Origin: Candidatus Uhrbacteria bacterium
Lineage (GTDB): Bacteria; Patescibacteriota; Patescibacteriia; UBA9934; GWF2-40-263
NCBI GenBank assembly: GCA_023246275.1
Contig: JAHFIS010000042.1
Span: 1-6,741, forward strand
Reading direction: 5' to 3'
Length of the DNA: 6,741 nt
Shown here: positions 1 to 6,132 of the stretch, piece by piece
Position numbering within the stretch: the stretch's first letter is position 1
Layout of the letters: each line of letters starts with the position of its first letter
The notes under the pieces: generated by a model
What the model saw: only the letters and a program-made list of their open reading frames with translations
Databases searched by the model: none
Told to the model about the DNA's origin: nothing
Made by a program: the position numbers and the translations under genes

Positions 1-311
1 TCGACGCCCTGGATTTTCGCCGTGCGCTCGACAAGTTCGCCGGCGAGCGCCGCCACGTCCGTCCTCGCCGCCACGACCACGATGTGCGCCGCGTCCGTCA
101 CCTTCGGCTGGTCGTAGCTCACCGCGCGCAGCTTGGCGCGGAGCTCCGGATTCTCAACGACAACGAACTTCCACGACTCGATCCCGAACGAGCTTGGTGC
201 CAAACGACCGGCCTCCAGAATCACGCGGAAGTCCTCGTCGGACACTGCCTTTGCCTTGTCGAAGACCTTTGCGGCGTACCTCCAGCTGAGCGCGTCGAGG
301 ATGTTTTGCAT
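1..311 (-). CDS. Nitroreductase family protein, N-terminal part (runs off the window)
   Basis: The minus strand is open from an ATG at 311 to the window edge, giving 103 residues. The protein begins MQNILDALSWRYAAKVFD and carries LAPSSFGIESWKF at about residues 37-49. Both are hallmarks of the FMN-dependent NAD(P)H nitroreductase (NfsB/DrgA-like) family, whose Arg-Tyr...Lys and Pro-Ser-Ser segments contact FMN. Members are soluble homodimers that reduce nitroaromatics, quinones or similar acceptors; the physiological substrate cannot be told from this part. The C-terminal half, which completes the flavin site, lies outside the window. The start codon is preceded by AGAAG only two bases away, too close for a standard ribosome site. 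The gene diverges from engB across a 54-base AT-rich spacer, so the two may share a control region. Family assignment is firm; substrate is unknown. Confidence 0.85.
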   Translation of the reverse strand, partial: MQNILDALSWRYAAKVFDKAKAVSDEDFRVILEAGRLAPSSFGIESWKFVVVENPELRAKLRAVSYDQPKVTDAAHIVVVAARTDVAALAGELVERTAKIQGV

Positions 312-333
312 ATCTTCTAAAAAATGCTATAAA
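305..333 (+). promoter_or_regulatory. Probable sigma-70-type promoter of the engB-dipZ operon
   Basis: A -10 box TATAAA (328-333) is preceded by TG and one base (325-327), an extended -10 arrangement. A partial -35 box TTTGCA (305-310, four of six consensus bases) lies 17 bases upstream. The spacer is strikingly AT-rich against roughly 60% G+C surroundings. Transcription would start near 340, leaving a leader of about 25 bases with no Shine-Dalgarno site before the engB ATG at 366. The -35 overlaps the start of the divergent nitroreductase gene. Confidence 0.55.
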
Positions 334-365
334 TAGCTTAGATTTAACCGTCGAATTCCAGCCGT

Positions 366-944
366 ATGGTAGCAAAGTTCGTCAAAAGCGTCACGAGCGT
401 GATCGACCTGCCGTTCGACGAAAAGCCGCACGTGGCGATCGTGGGGCGGTCGAACGTGGGCAAGAGCTCGCTCATAAACCATTTGACCCAGCAAAAGGGG
501 CTGGCACGGGTCAGCGCGTCGCCGGGACGGACGCAGACCGTGAACCTGTTCGAGATCGACCGCGCGTATTATCTCGTCGACCTTCCCGGATACGGCTACG
601 CGCGAAAGTCGCAGAAGACGCGCGTCGATTTCGCCGAGATGGTTCGCTCGTACGTTCGCAAGACAAAGCAGCTGCGCCGCGTCCTGCTGATGATCGACGC
701 GCGCCTCGGCCCGACCGACCTTGACCGCGACATGCTCCTGTTCCTGAAGACGCACCATGTCCCGTTCACGATCGTCGCGAACAAGGTCGACAAGCTTTCC
801 TCGCAGCAGCTGGCGACGCTCGTCGGCGGGCTTGCGACGACCTATCCGTCCGTCCCGGTCGTCGCGCACTCCGTCGACTCGGCCAAGGACCGCAGGGGCG
901 TCTGGGACGCCATCTCCGCCGCCGCGCTGTCTCCGGCGGCCTAA
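366..944 (+). CDS. engB: Ribosome-assembly GTPase EngB (YsxC/YihA)
   Basis: This 192-residue protein is the normal length for EngB, an essential GTPase that helps assemble the large ribosomal subunit in the cytoplasm. The G motifs are visible in order: G1 GRSNVGKSS at 27-35, the switch region SPGRTQT at 52-58 with the G2 threonine, G3 DLPGYGYA at 72-79, and G4 NKVDKL at 139-144. G4 has Asn in place of the commoner Thr at the first position. The family segment DARLGPTDLDRDM (111-123) is present, and a Ser-Ala-Lys near the C-terminus fits G5. The ATG at 366 leaves the usual short N-terminal extension before G1; no Shine-Dalgarno site precedes it. It is the first gene of a probable operon, with dipZ starting 18 bases after its TAA stop. 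Identification is as sure as sequence alone allows. Confidence 0.96.
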   Translation: MVAKFVKSVTSVIDLPFDEKPHVAIVGRSNVGKSSLINHLTQQKGLARVSASPGRTQTVNLFEIDRAYYLVDLPGYGYARKSQKTRVDFAEMVRSYVRKTKQLRRVLLMIDARLGPTDLDRDMLLFLKTHHVPFTIVANKVDKLSSQQLATLVGGLATTYPSVPVVAHSVDSAKDRRGVWDAISAAALSPAA

Positions 945-962
945 CGTTCTTCTGCTCATCCT

Positions 963-2537
963 ATGGGACTCCTCCTCGTCTCGTTCGTCGCGGGAATACT
1001 CACCGTCCTCGCCCCGTGCGTCCTCCCGCTTCTTCCGATCATCGTCGGAGGGGCGGCGCAGGACGCGCGGCGGAGGAACCCGTACGTGATAACGGCGTCG
1101 CTCGCCGCGTCCATCGTCGCGTTCACGCTGCTGTTGAAGTTCAGCGCGGCGTTCGTGTCCGTTCCGCAGGTCGCGTGGACGTCGATTTCCGGCGGGATGC
1201 TGATCGCGTTCGGCCTGGTGTCGCTGTTTCCGAGCGTCTGGGAAAAGATCTCCGGACGATTCGCGCTGCAGAAGAATGCCGACGCGCTGCTTGAGGGATC
1301 GGCGAAGAAATCCGGGATGGCCGGCGACGTGTTCGTCGGCCTCTCGCTCGGCCCGGTCTTTTCCAGCTGCTCGCCTACGTACTTTCTAATTCTCGCGACG
1401 GTCTTGCCGCAGAGCTTCCTCGTCGGGGCGGTGTATCTGGTCGTCTACGCCGCCGGATTGTCCGTCGCCCTGCTGGCGATCAGCCTTCTGGGACAGCGGC
1501 TGGTCAGGCGCGTCCGCTTTCTCGCGGACCCGAACGGGTGGTTCAAGAAGGCGATCGGCGCGCTGTTCGTCGTCGTCGGGTTCGTCGTTGCGACGGGAAA
1601 CGTCGTCCGCGTCGAGGTGTGGCTCGCGGAACACGGATATCCGAGCGTGACGGGAATCGAAAATGCCCTTCTTGAAAAAACGTCCTCGCCGCCCTCTTCG
1701 ATCTTTTCCGAGCGCTACCACGAGATCGCGAACCCGTCCGGATTCGTCAACTCAGACCCGATCACCATCGGACAGTTCGTCGGCAAGAAGGTCGTGCTGG
1801 TCGACTTCATGACGTACAGCTGCATCAACTGCATCCGGACCTTCCCGCATCTCGTCGCGTGGGATAAGAAATATCGCGACCAGGGACTCCAGGTCATCGG
1901 CATTCACACGCCGGAGTTTGCGTTCGAGAAGAAACAGACGAACGTCGAGGACGCGATGCGACGGTTCGGGATTGCGTTTCCGATCGTTTTGGACAACGAC
2001 TATGGCACGTGGAACGCATATGGCAACAACTACTGGCCGCGCGAGTACCTGATCGACCTCCAGGGCAATATTGCCTATGACGTCGTCGGGGAAGGGGGCA
2101 CGGAGGAGACGGAGGCCAAGATTCGCGAGCTGTTGGGGCTTGACGCGATGCCGGAAACGGCGGCCGAATCGCCTTCGTCGACAGGACCGATCAGTCCGGA
2201 GACGTACTTCGGATCGAACCGCGCCGTCCGTTCGTCGAACGGCCCAGAGCTTGGCGGCGGATGGAACGTGACTCCCGAGGCGGCCGTCACGACAAAGCCG
2301 GGCGCGACGGTGCGCTATCGGTTTCAGGCGCGCCAGGTGTATCTCGTGGCGAGCGCAAAAAATCCGACCGCGATCGGCGTCTCCGTCGACGGCGTCAGCA
2401 AGGATTCGGTGATCGTTTCGGACGAGAAGCTCTATGCGCTTCTCGATGACAAAAAAAGCGTCGGTTCGCACCTCTTGGAACTGACGATTCCCGCGGCGGG
2501 CGTTTCCTTGTATACGTTTACCTTCGGAGCGGACTAG
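963..2537 (+). CDS. dipZ: DipZ-like CcdA/thioredoxin-like fusion, thiol-disulfide transporter
   Basis: The 524-residue product has three parts. Residues 1-213 are a CcdA/DsbD-type membrane domain with about six helices and the conserved pair Cys19 (in LAPCVLPLLP) and Cys136 (in SSCSP), which in this family carry electrons across the membrane. Residues 249-395 are a thioredoxin-like domain outside the membrane with Cys287-Ile-Asn-Cys290 and a Trp-Pro (Pro359) in the cis-proline position. Its TYSCINC, IHTPEFAFEK and NYWPREYLID segments closely match Mycobacterium tuberculosis DipZ as I recall it. Residues 411-524 are a beta-rich C-terminal domain, in the place of the carbohydrate-binding-module-like fold known from the M. 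tuberculosis DipZ structure. The likely role is passing reducing power from cytoplasmic thioredoxin to extracytoplasmic proteins. No cytochrome maturation genes are nearby. The ATG leads straight into helix 1 and has no Shine-Dalgarno site. Confidence 0.92.
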   Translation: MGLLLVSFVAGILTVLAPCVLPLLPIIVGGAAQDARRRNPYVITASLAASIVAFTLLLKFSAAFVSVPQVAWTSISGGMLIAFGLVSLFPSVWEKISGRFALQKNADALLEGSAKKSGMAGDVFVGLSLGPVFSSCSPTYFLILATVLPQSFLVGAVYLVVYAAGLSVALLAISLLGQRLVRRVRFLADPNGWFKKAIGALFVVVGFVVATGNVVRVEVWLAEHGYPSVTGIENALLEKTSSPPSSIFSERYHEIANPSGFVNSDPITIGQFVGKKVVLVDFMTYSCINCIRTFPHLVAWDKKYRDQGLQVIGIHTPEFAFEKKQTNVEDAMRRFGIAFPIVLDNDYGTWNAYGNNYWPREYLIDLQGNIAYDVVGEGGTEETEAKIRELLGLDAMPETAAESPSSTGPISPETYFGSNRAVRSSNGPELGGGWNVTPEAAVTTKPGATVRYRFQARQVYLVASAKNPTAIGVSVDGVSKDSVIVSDEKLYALLDDKKSVGSHLLELTIPAAGVSLYTFTFGAD

Positions 2538-2557
2538 CCGTTCGCATCCTTCTGCCT

Positions 2558-3814
2558 ATGATTTTTCGACCGTTCCGAATCGCAATCGTCATTTGCGCCC
2601 TGCTTGCGTCTCGCGAGGCCATGGCCGCGCCGGGCTTGCCTGCGTTCCCGCCGGAAGCCGTATCGGTGCGCGTTCCGGCCTATCCGGATTCTTCCGCGTG
2701 GCACGGATCACGGGAGCCCGTTCGCGCGGAATGGAACCTGGAGGTCGGCGTGACCGACGTCGCGACGGCGCTGAACCAGGCGGTCCTGTTTGATCCGACG
2801 GTCGGAGAGGGGGCGATCGTCGGAAAGGCCTTCCAGGTTCCGTCGGACGGAATTTGGTACCTGCACGTCCGATGCAGGAACGATGCGGGATGGGGCAAGA
2901 CGACGCATGTCCGACTTGCGGTCGACACGGCACCGCCGTCTCCGTTCTCCCTGTCGGTCAGTCCCGCCGCCGTGACGGACAGTCCGACCATCTCGCTTTC
3001 CTATCGAACCGAGGACGATCTTTCCGGGCTCGCGTCGTATGAGATTTTCATTGACGGGGCTCCGCCCGTTCGAACGAGCAATGAGGCCTATTCGGTCGCG
3101 GGTCTTCCCGCCGGCGACCACGTCGTGCACGTGGACGCGGTCGATCTCGCGGGAAACCGAACGTCCGCGTCTTCCACGCTTACGATCGTCCCCATTCCGT
3201 CGCCGACGCTCAACCCCGTCGCAAAGGATTCGTACGCAGGCGAGGGCGGCCTGGAGGTGAGTGGAATCTCGGTGCGTGGGACGCGCCTGTTCGTCTCGTT
3301 GGCGACTCGCTCCGGAAAGCCGATCGGAACCGCCACGGTTGCTCCGGGAGCCGACGGGGCGTGGAGCGCGCGGTTCGACCAGTCGATTCGTGCTGGCGAT
3401 TACCTTGTTTCCGTCGTGGCGGGCGACGACCGCGGGGCCGTGAGCCTTCCCGTGCGGGCGGAGCTGTCCATTGTCAACCGTCCGTTGTTCGTCTTCCGCG
3501 GAACGCAAATCTCCAGGTGGCAGTTTGATGTTGCCGTCGGCATTCTCATTCTTCTTGGCTTCCTGGCGGGGTGGGAGATACGGTGCCGTCAGAGGGTTGC
3601 AGCCGGCTGGTACGCGGACATTGCCCGCCGCGACGTGGAATCGGCCTTCGACGAGATTCAGTCGGACGCGAACGACCTTTCCGTTTGCGGCAAGCCGGAG
3701 AAGATGACGGTCCGGGACATGGAAATCGTCGCGGGGGCGGGGAAACGTCTGAGACAGCGCCTTCGGAGGTTCCGTCAGTACGTGGTGGACAGCATTCGTG
3801 AACCGCGCGACTAA
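2558..3814 (+). CDS. Secreted, membrane-anchored Ig-like domain protein
   Basis: The 418-residue product has a signal peptide (residues 1-23, hydrophobic core then AMA before Ala24). A first beta module follows (about 35-125, with GIWYLHV and NDAGWG), then an Ig-like domain (about 130-212, with DDLSGLASYEIFIDG and AVDLAGN) and a third Ig-like domain (about 215-312). A single membrane helix lies at about 323-341, followed by a charged, Arg-rich cytoplasmic tail of about 75 residues. The mature external part has only one cysteine (Cys106), so it is not an obvious disulfide client of the upstream DipZ. The module order resembles Patescibacteria surface proteins from memory. It probably acts at the cell surface in adhesion or envelope architecture; no catalytic motif is seen. 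It starts 20 bases after the dipZ stop without a Shine-Dalgarno site, and converges on the regulator gene 14 bases beyond its end. Confidence 0.83.
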   Translation: MIFRPFRIAIVICALLASREAMAAPGLPAFPPEAVSVRVPAYPDSSAWHGSREPVRAEWNLEVGVTDVATALNQAVLFDPTVGEGAIVGKAFQVPSDGIWYLHVRCRNDAGWGKTTHVRLAVDTAPPSPFSLSVSPAAVTDSPTISLSYRTEDDLSGLASYEIFIDGAPPVRTSNEAYSVAGLPAGDHVVHVDAVDLAGNRTSASSTLTIVPIPSPTLNPVAKDSYAGEGGLEVSGISVRGTRLFVSLATRSGKPIGTATVAPGADGAWSARFDQSIRAGDYLVSVVAGDDRGAVSLPVRAELSIVNRPLFVFRGTQISRWQFDVAVGILILLGFLAGWEIRCRQRVAAGWYADIARRDVESAFDEIQSDANDLSVCGKPEKMTVRDMEIVAGAGKRLRQRLRRFRQYVVDSIREPRD

Positions 3815-3828
3815 CGGGGGCGGACAAG

Positions 3829-4239
3829 CTAGATCAGGAACGGCTCCACAAGCTTAGCGTTCAGACGGTACGTGACCGTTCGTCCGGACGGGTTGCCGAA
3901 GACAAGATGGTATTTTTTTAGAATACGAATTTGGTGGGAGACTTGCGAAGGGGAAGCATCCAGAATCCTCGCAAGTCCCGTTACGGTAAGGCCGGAAGGA
4001 ACGTTTTTCAGAAGGACGATAATGCGATAGCGGGTAAGCCCTCCAATGACGCGGATCATGGCGTGGCCCGACTTCACCGTCTTGCTCGTCAGCAGCTTTT
4101 GAAATGTTTCGGTGGACGGAACGGTCACAGACTTTTTGGTAAAGAAACAACAACAGCATCGTATGCTCATTTTCGCGCGCAAGCAAGAGTGACTGCAAAT
4201 CTGGCACGCGTAGAAATTCGGGCCTCCTAGCCTTCTCAT
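3829..4239 (-). CDS. ArsR-like winged-helix regulator with cysteine-rich N-terminus
   Basis: The 136-residue product has a winged helix-turn-helix of ArsR type at about 56-126. It contains GGLTRYRIIVLLKN, the recognition helix ASPSQVSHQIRILKK (95-109) and the wing GRTVTYRLN (119-127). The classic ArsR/SmtB alpha-3 metal site (Cys-Val-Cys) is replaced by Thr85-Val-Thr87. The N-terminus instead carries Cys12-x2-Cys15-x3-Cys19 and four consecutive cysteines, 28-31. The start is uncertain. ATG 4239 sits four bases after the aminopeptidase stop, which suits operon coupling; ATG 4170 (residue 24) would keep only the four-cysteine run; a GTG at residue 38 would remove all the cysteines. The gene is about 52% G+C, lower than its neighbours. 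It probably represses its own unit or nearby genes in response to metal or thiol state, but the ligand is an inference. Confidence 0.8.
   Translation of the reverse strand: MRRLGGPNFYACQICSHSCLRAKMSIRCCCCFFTKKSVTVPSTETFQKLLTSKTVKSGHAMIRVIGGLTRYRIIVLLKNVPSGLTVTGLARILDASPSQVSHQIRILKKYHLVFGNPSGRTVTYRLNAKLVEPFLI
4223..4228 (-). promoter_or_regulatory. Strong Shine-Dalgarno sequence with no normal start codon at the right distance
   Basis: The minus strand reads AGGAGG here, a strong ribosome-binding match, inside codons 4-6 of the longest regulator frame. No ATG, GTG or TTG follows within 5-10 bases; the nearest GTG (4207) is 15 bases away and out of frame with the regulator. Five bases downstream is an ATT that opens a 16-codon frame. 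Its TGA stop (4169-4167) overlaps the internal regulator ATG (4170-4168) as ATGA. This could be a coupling device or chance. Confidence 0.3.
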
Positions 4240-4243
4240 GTCG

Positions 4244-5242
4244 CTACACGCAGTACGCGCCGTCCTTGAAAACCGTCACGCCGTCGATCGTGACGGTTTT
4301 TACGTCCGCGAAGACGTCCACATGGAAGCGGCTGGTGCGCTTTGGGAATCCGGGCTTGGCGTAGATGGTGTGCTTGGCGCCGAGCGAGAGGTGGATGCCG
4401 CACATGCGCTCATAGCTGCCGACGTCGCAGAGGAAGCGATGGCGGGTGAGGGCGCGGTTCATGCCGAAGCCGAGCTCGCGGACCCACAGCTCCTCCTCGG
4501 TCTTGATCTGGTCGAGAATCGAAGTGAACGACGCGGGGGCGTTTGGCGCGTCGACGATCTTGCCCTCCCTGATGACCACGAGCACCGGCTCTTCGGGAAT
4601 CGTGACGCGGAAATCCGCGCCGCCGAACGCGAACAGTTTCACCGTGCCGTTCACGCCGGACAGATCCGCCGGCTCGGTGAACACCTCGCCGATGGGGAAC
4701 TGGCCGCCGCGGTTCGTCATTCCGGAATAGTCGCCGATGTTCAGCTTCGCGGTTTCGAACGCGGTTTCGTACACGAGCTCGGCGCCTTCGCACGAGACGA
4801 CGATGCGCTTCGCCGCGTCGATGAGCGCCTTGATCTTCGGGCCGACCGTCCGGTAATACGTCGCGTCGTAGGCCAGTGCGTCGACGTACGTTTCAATCTC
4901 GTCGCCCACGATTCGTGCCACGTGCGGGTGCTCGATGACCGCGAGGCCGCGCTTGAACAGCTCGATGCGGAATCGGAATTCGTTCAGACGGAAGCTCGTG
5001 GACTGGACCATCACCACGAGGTCGCCGGGCGACATCGAGTCCATCGCGGCGCGCACCGCGTCGGGCGTCGTCGACGCAAAGTCAAGCAGGGCCGCGTCGG
5101 GAAGGACGGCGGCATAGGCGTCCGTCAGCAGGTTCGACAAGGGCGACTCGCGGTCGTACACGATAAGCGCCCGCGCGGGCGGCGCGTGGCCGATGGCGGT
5201 GAAGACGACGTCACGCAGGTTTTTCTCAAGGATGGATTTCAT
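4244..5242 (-). CDS. Short M29-type metallo-aminopeptidase (leucyl aminopeptidase/aminopeptidase T-like)
   Basis: The 332-residue product matches the C-terminal catalytic region of family M29 (aminopeptidase T/AmpS, COG2309). GGQFPIGEVFTEP supplies Glu186, RELGFGMN supplies Glu256, GIHLSLG supplies His284, and FHVDVF supplies His307 and Asp309. Spacing between these residues is close to that of the ligands reported for Staphylococcus AmpS. The active-site Tyr of AmpS, seven residues after the His ligand, is His291 here; Tyr294 is near. At 332 residues it is shorter than the usual 400 or so, with the loss on the N-terminal side. The expected role is cytoplasmic release of N-terminal residues from peptides, using two metal ions. 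Related non-peptidase members (NicX-type dioxygenases) exist, so the activity is not certain. It starts nine bases after the upstream membrane-protein stop, without a Shine-Dalgarno site, and ends four bases before the regulator. Confidence 0.82.
   Translation of the reverse strand: MKSILEKNLRDVVFTAIGHAPPARALIVYDRESPLSNLLTDAYAAVLPDAALLDFASTTPDAVRAAMDSMSPGDLVVMVQSTSFRLNEFRFRIELFKRGLAVIEHPHVARIVGDEIETYVDALAYDATYYRTVGPKIKALIDAAKRIVVSCEGAELVYETAFETAKLNIGDYSGMTNRGGQFPIGEVFTEPADLSGVNGTVKLFAFGGADFRVTIPEEPVLVVIREGKIVDAPNAPASFTSILDQIKTEEELWVRELGFGMNRALTRHRFLCDVGSYERMCGIHLSLGAKHTIYAKPGFPKRTSRFHVDVFADVKTVTIDGVTVFKDGAYCV
4269..4300. repeat. Perfect 12-bp inverted repeat, terminator-like stem-loop
   Basis: AAAACCGTCACG (4269-4280) is exactly complementary to CGTGACGGTTTT (4289-4300), with an eight-base loop. 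On the plus strand the right arm ends in a run of five T (4297-4301); on the minus strand it ends in four T. It thus looks like an intrinsic terminator, somewhat better in the plus direction. It lies inside the last 20 codons of the aminopeptidase gene, where the protein reads KTVTIDGVTVFKD. On the minus strand, translating ribosomes would normally keep it open. Confidence 0.65.
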
Positions 5243-5251
5243 GCCGGGAGA

Positions 5252-6064
5252 TTAGCTGTTTTTTGGGAGATTCACAAGTCCCGCTGCCTCAAGCGTCCGC
5301 ATGGCATGGTCGAACCGCGCCAGGTCGCGGGAATGGCGGAGCAGGTCGAGATCGACGGAGAGCGAGCCGCGGTAGGGGAACGCCTCGTTCGATTCCGTGT
5401 ACGACGGGCCGCTCGGCCGCAGGTCGGCGTACGATTTTTCCCAGGCGTCGCAGAGCGCGTCGTACAGCGCGGCCGCGGACGCGTCCCCCCTCATCTTCCT
5501 GTATTCCGGCGACTGCGTGCCCGACAGGTACCACGGGGTCGCGTCGAAACCGATCGTCGTTGGAATGGGCGTCGAACCGACTTCGCGCTCAAATCGGTCG
5601 GCGATGGACTGCGAGGCCTCTCGGTCGGCGGACGAGGCGATCGCGACGCGCTTGCCGCTCGTGAGTAGCGCGAAGGCCTGGAACCGACTCCCGATTTGCA
5701 CCGTCCGTTTGCCAAACGTCGCGAACAGAGGGACGTTCAGAACGAAGAAGCCGCGCACGTCCTTCTTTCGATGGCGTCGGTGGAACATCGGGAACTCTCC
5801 CCTCGTCGTGTGCCACGCGCCGTCCTCGATCCACGACCGTCGGTCCGACTGGGCCATCGCGGCGCCGCAGGCAAGAAAAATGACCGGAACGAGGAGGAAG
5901 CCTCCCCAGAGGGCCAAGTCAAACGGTTCGGTGGATAACCCGCCGTTGGCCCGTCGATGTTGGAGTTCCGAGACGAAGGCGGCAAGGAATCCAAGTCCGA
6001 TGACGACAAACATCGGGCCGAACAGGAGCCGGGCCGGGCCGAGCGGGGAATAGCGGTACTTCAT
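5252..6064 (-). CDS. Two-helix membrane protein with possible PH-like domain, function unknown
   Basis: I place the start at ATG 6064, giving 270 residues beginning MKYRYSPLGPARLLFG. An upstream in-frame ATG at 6340 would add 92 Arg/Pro/Ser-rich residues antisense to the divergent gene, which look like a shadow. Two membrane helices are visible (about 13-34 and 50-71). A soluble region follows (about 73-165): SWIEDGAWHTTRGEFPMF, then RKKDVRGFFVLN and later SGKRVAIASS. This pattern resembles bacterial PH-like membrane-associated domains, but I do not recognise the family with confidence. The C-terminal third (about 175-270) is rich in aromatic and charged residues, with helical ends. It is the first gene of a probable three-gene unit with the aminopeptidase and the regulator. 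No Shine-Dalgarno site is seen; a weak TAAGAT lies eight bases before the ATG and could give a nearly leaderless transcript. Confidence 0.72.
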   Translation of the reverse strand: MKYRYSPLGPARLLFGPMFVVIGLGFLAAFVSELQHRRANGGLSTEPFDLALWGGFLLVPVIFLACGAAMAQSDRRSWIEDGAWHTTRGEFPMFHRRHRKKDVRGFFVLNVPLFATFGKRTVQIGSRFQAFALLTSGKRVAIASSADREASQSIADRFEREVGSTPIPTTIGFDATPWYLSGTQSPEYRKMRGDASAAALYDALCDAWEKSYADLRPSGPSYTESNEAFPYRGSLSVDLDLLRHSRDLARFDHAMRTLEAAGLVNLPKNS

Positions 6065-6132
6065 ACGCGACCATCTTACACGTCTGAGGGTTGATTCGCC
6101 CAGGATGCGGGGAAGGTGATACCATTGCGGAT
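6065..6132. promoter_or_regulatory. Divergent intergenic region between the membrane-protein unit and the deacetylase-like gene
   Basis: These 68 bases must hold start signals for two divergent genes. Going left, TAAGAT (four of six -10 bases) is eight bases before the ATG at 6064. Going right, TTGATT (6091-6096) could be a -35, but no good -10 follows at the right distance. TATGAT at 6132-6137 overlaps the start codon and is probably chance. No clear operator palindrome is seen. Confidence 0.3.

Noticed and set aside
3117..3137. Inverted repeat CCACGT/ACGTGG in the Ig-protein gene.
   Set aside because: The arms are only six bases in G+C-rich coding sequence and no T run follows; chance is a sufficient explanation.
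3913..3920. A possible -1 frameshift site A AAA AAA in the regulator gene (Lys108-Lys109).
   Set aside because: The in-frame heptamer is real, but a shift would destroy the wing of the DNA-binding domain and I see no convincing stimulatory structure at the usual 5-9 base distance.
4145..4173. Possible internal minus-strand promoter with TTGCTT and TACGAT 17 bases apart.
   Set aside because: Only three and four of six consensus bases match; it is too weak to list as a feature.
3854..4207. A 117-codon frame beginning at GTG 4207, downstream of AGGAGG.
   Set aside because: The spacing of 15 bases is too long, the product has no recognisable motif, and it overlaps the winged-helix gene in another frame.
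4238..5668. A 476-codon open frame on the plus strand, antisense to the aminopeptidase and part of the membrane-protein gene.
   Set aside because: Its product is rich in Arg, Ala, Val, Asp and Glu with no recognisable fold, and the opposite strand holds genes with clear family motifs. Long antisense frames are expected in G+C-rich DNA.
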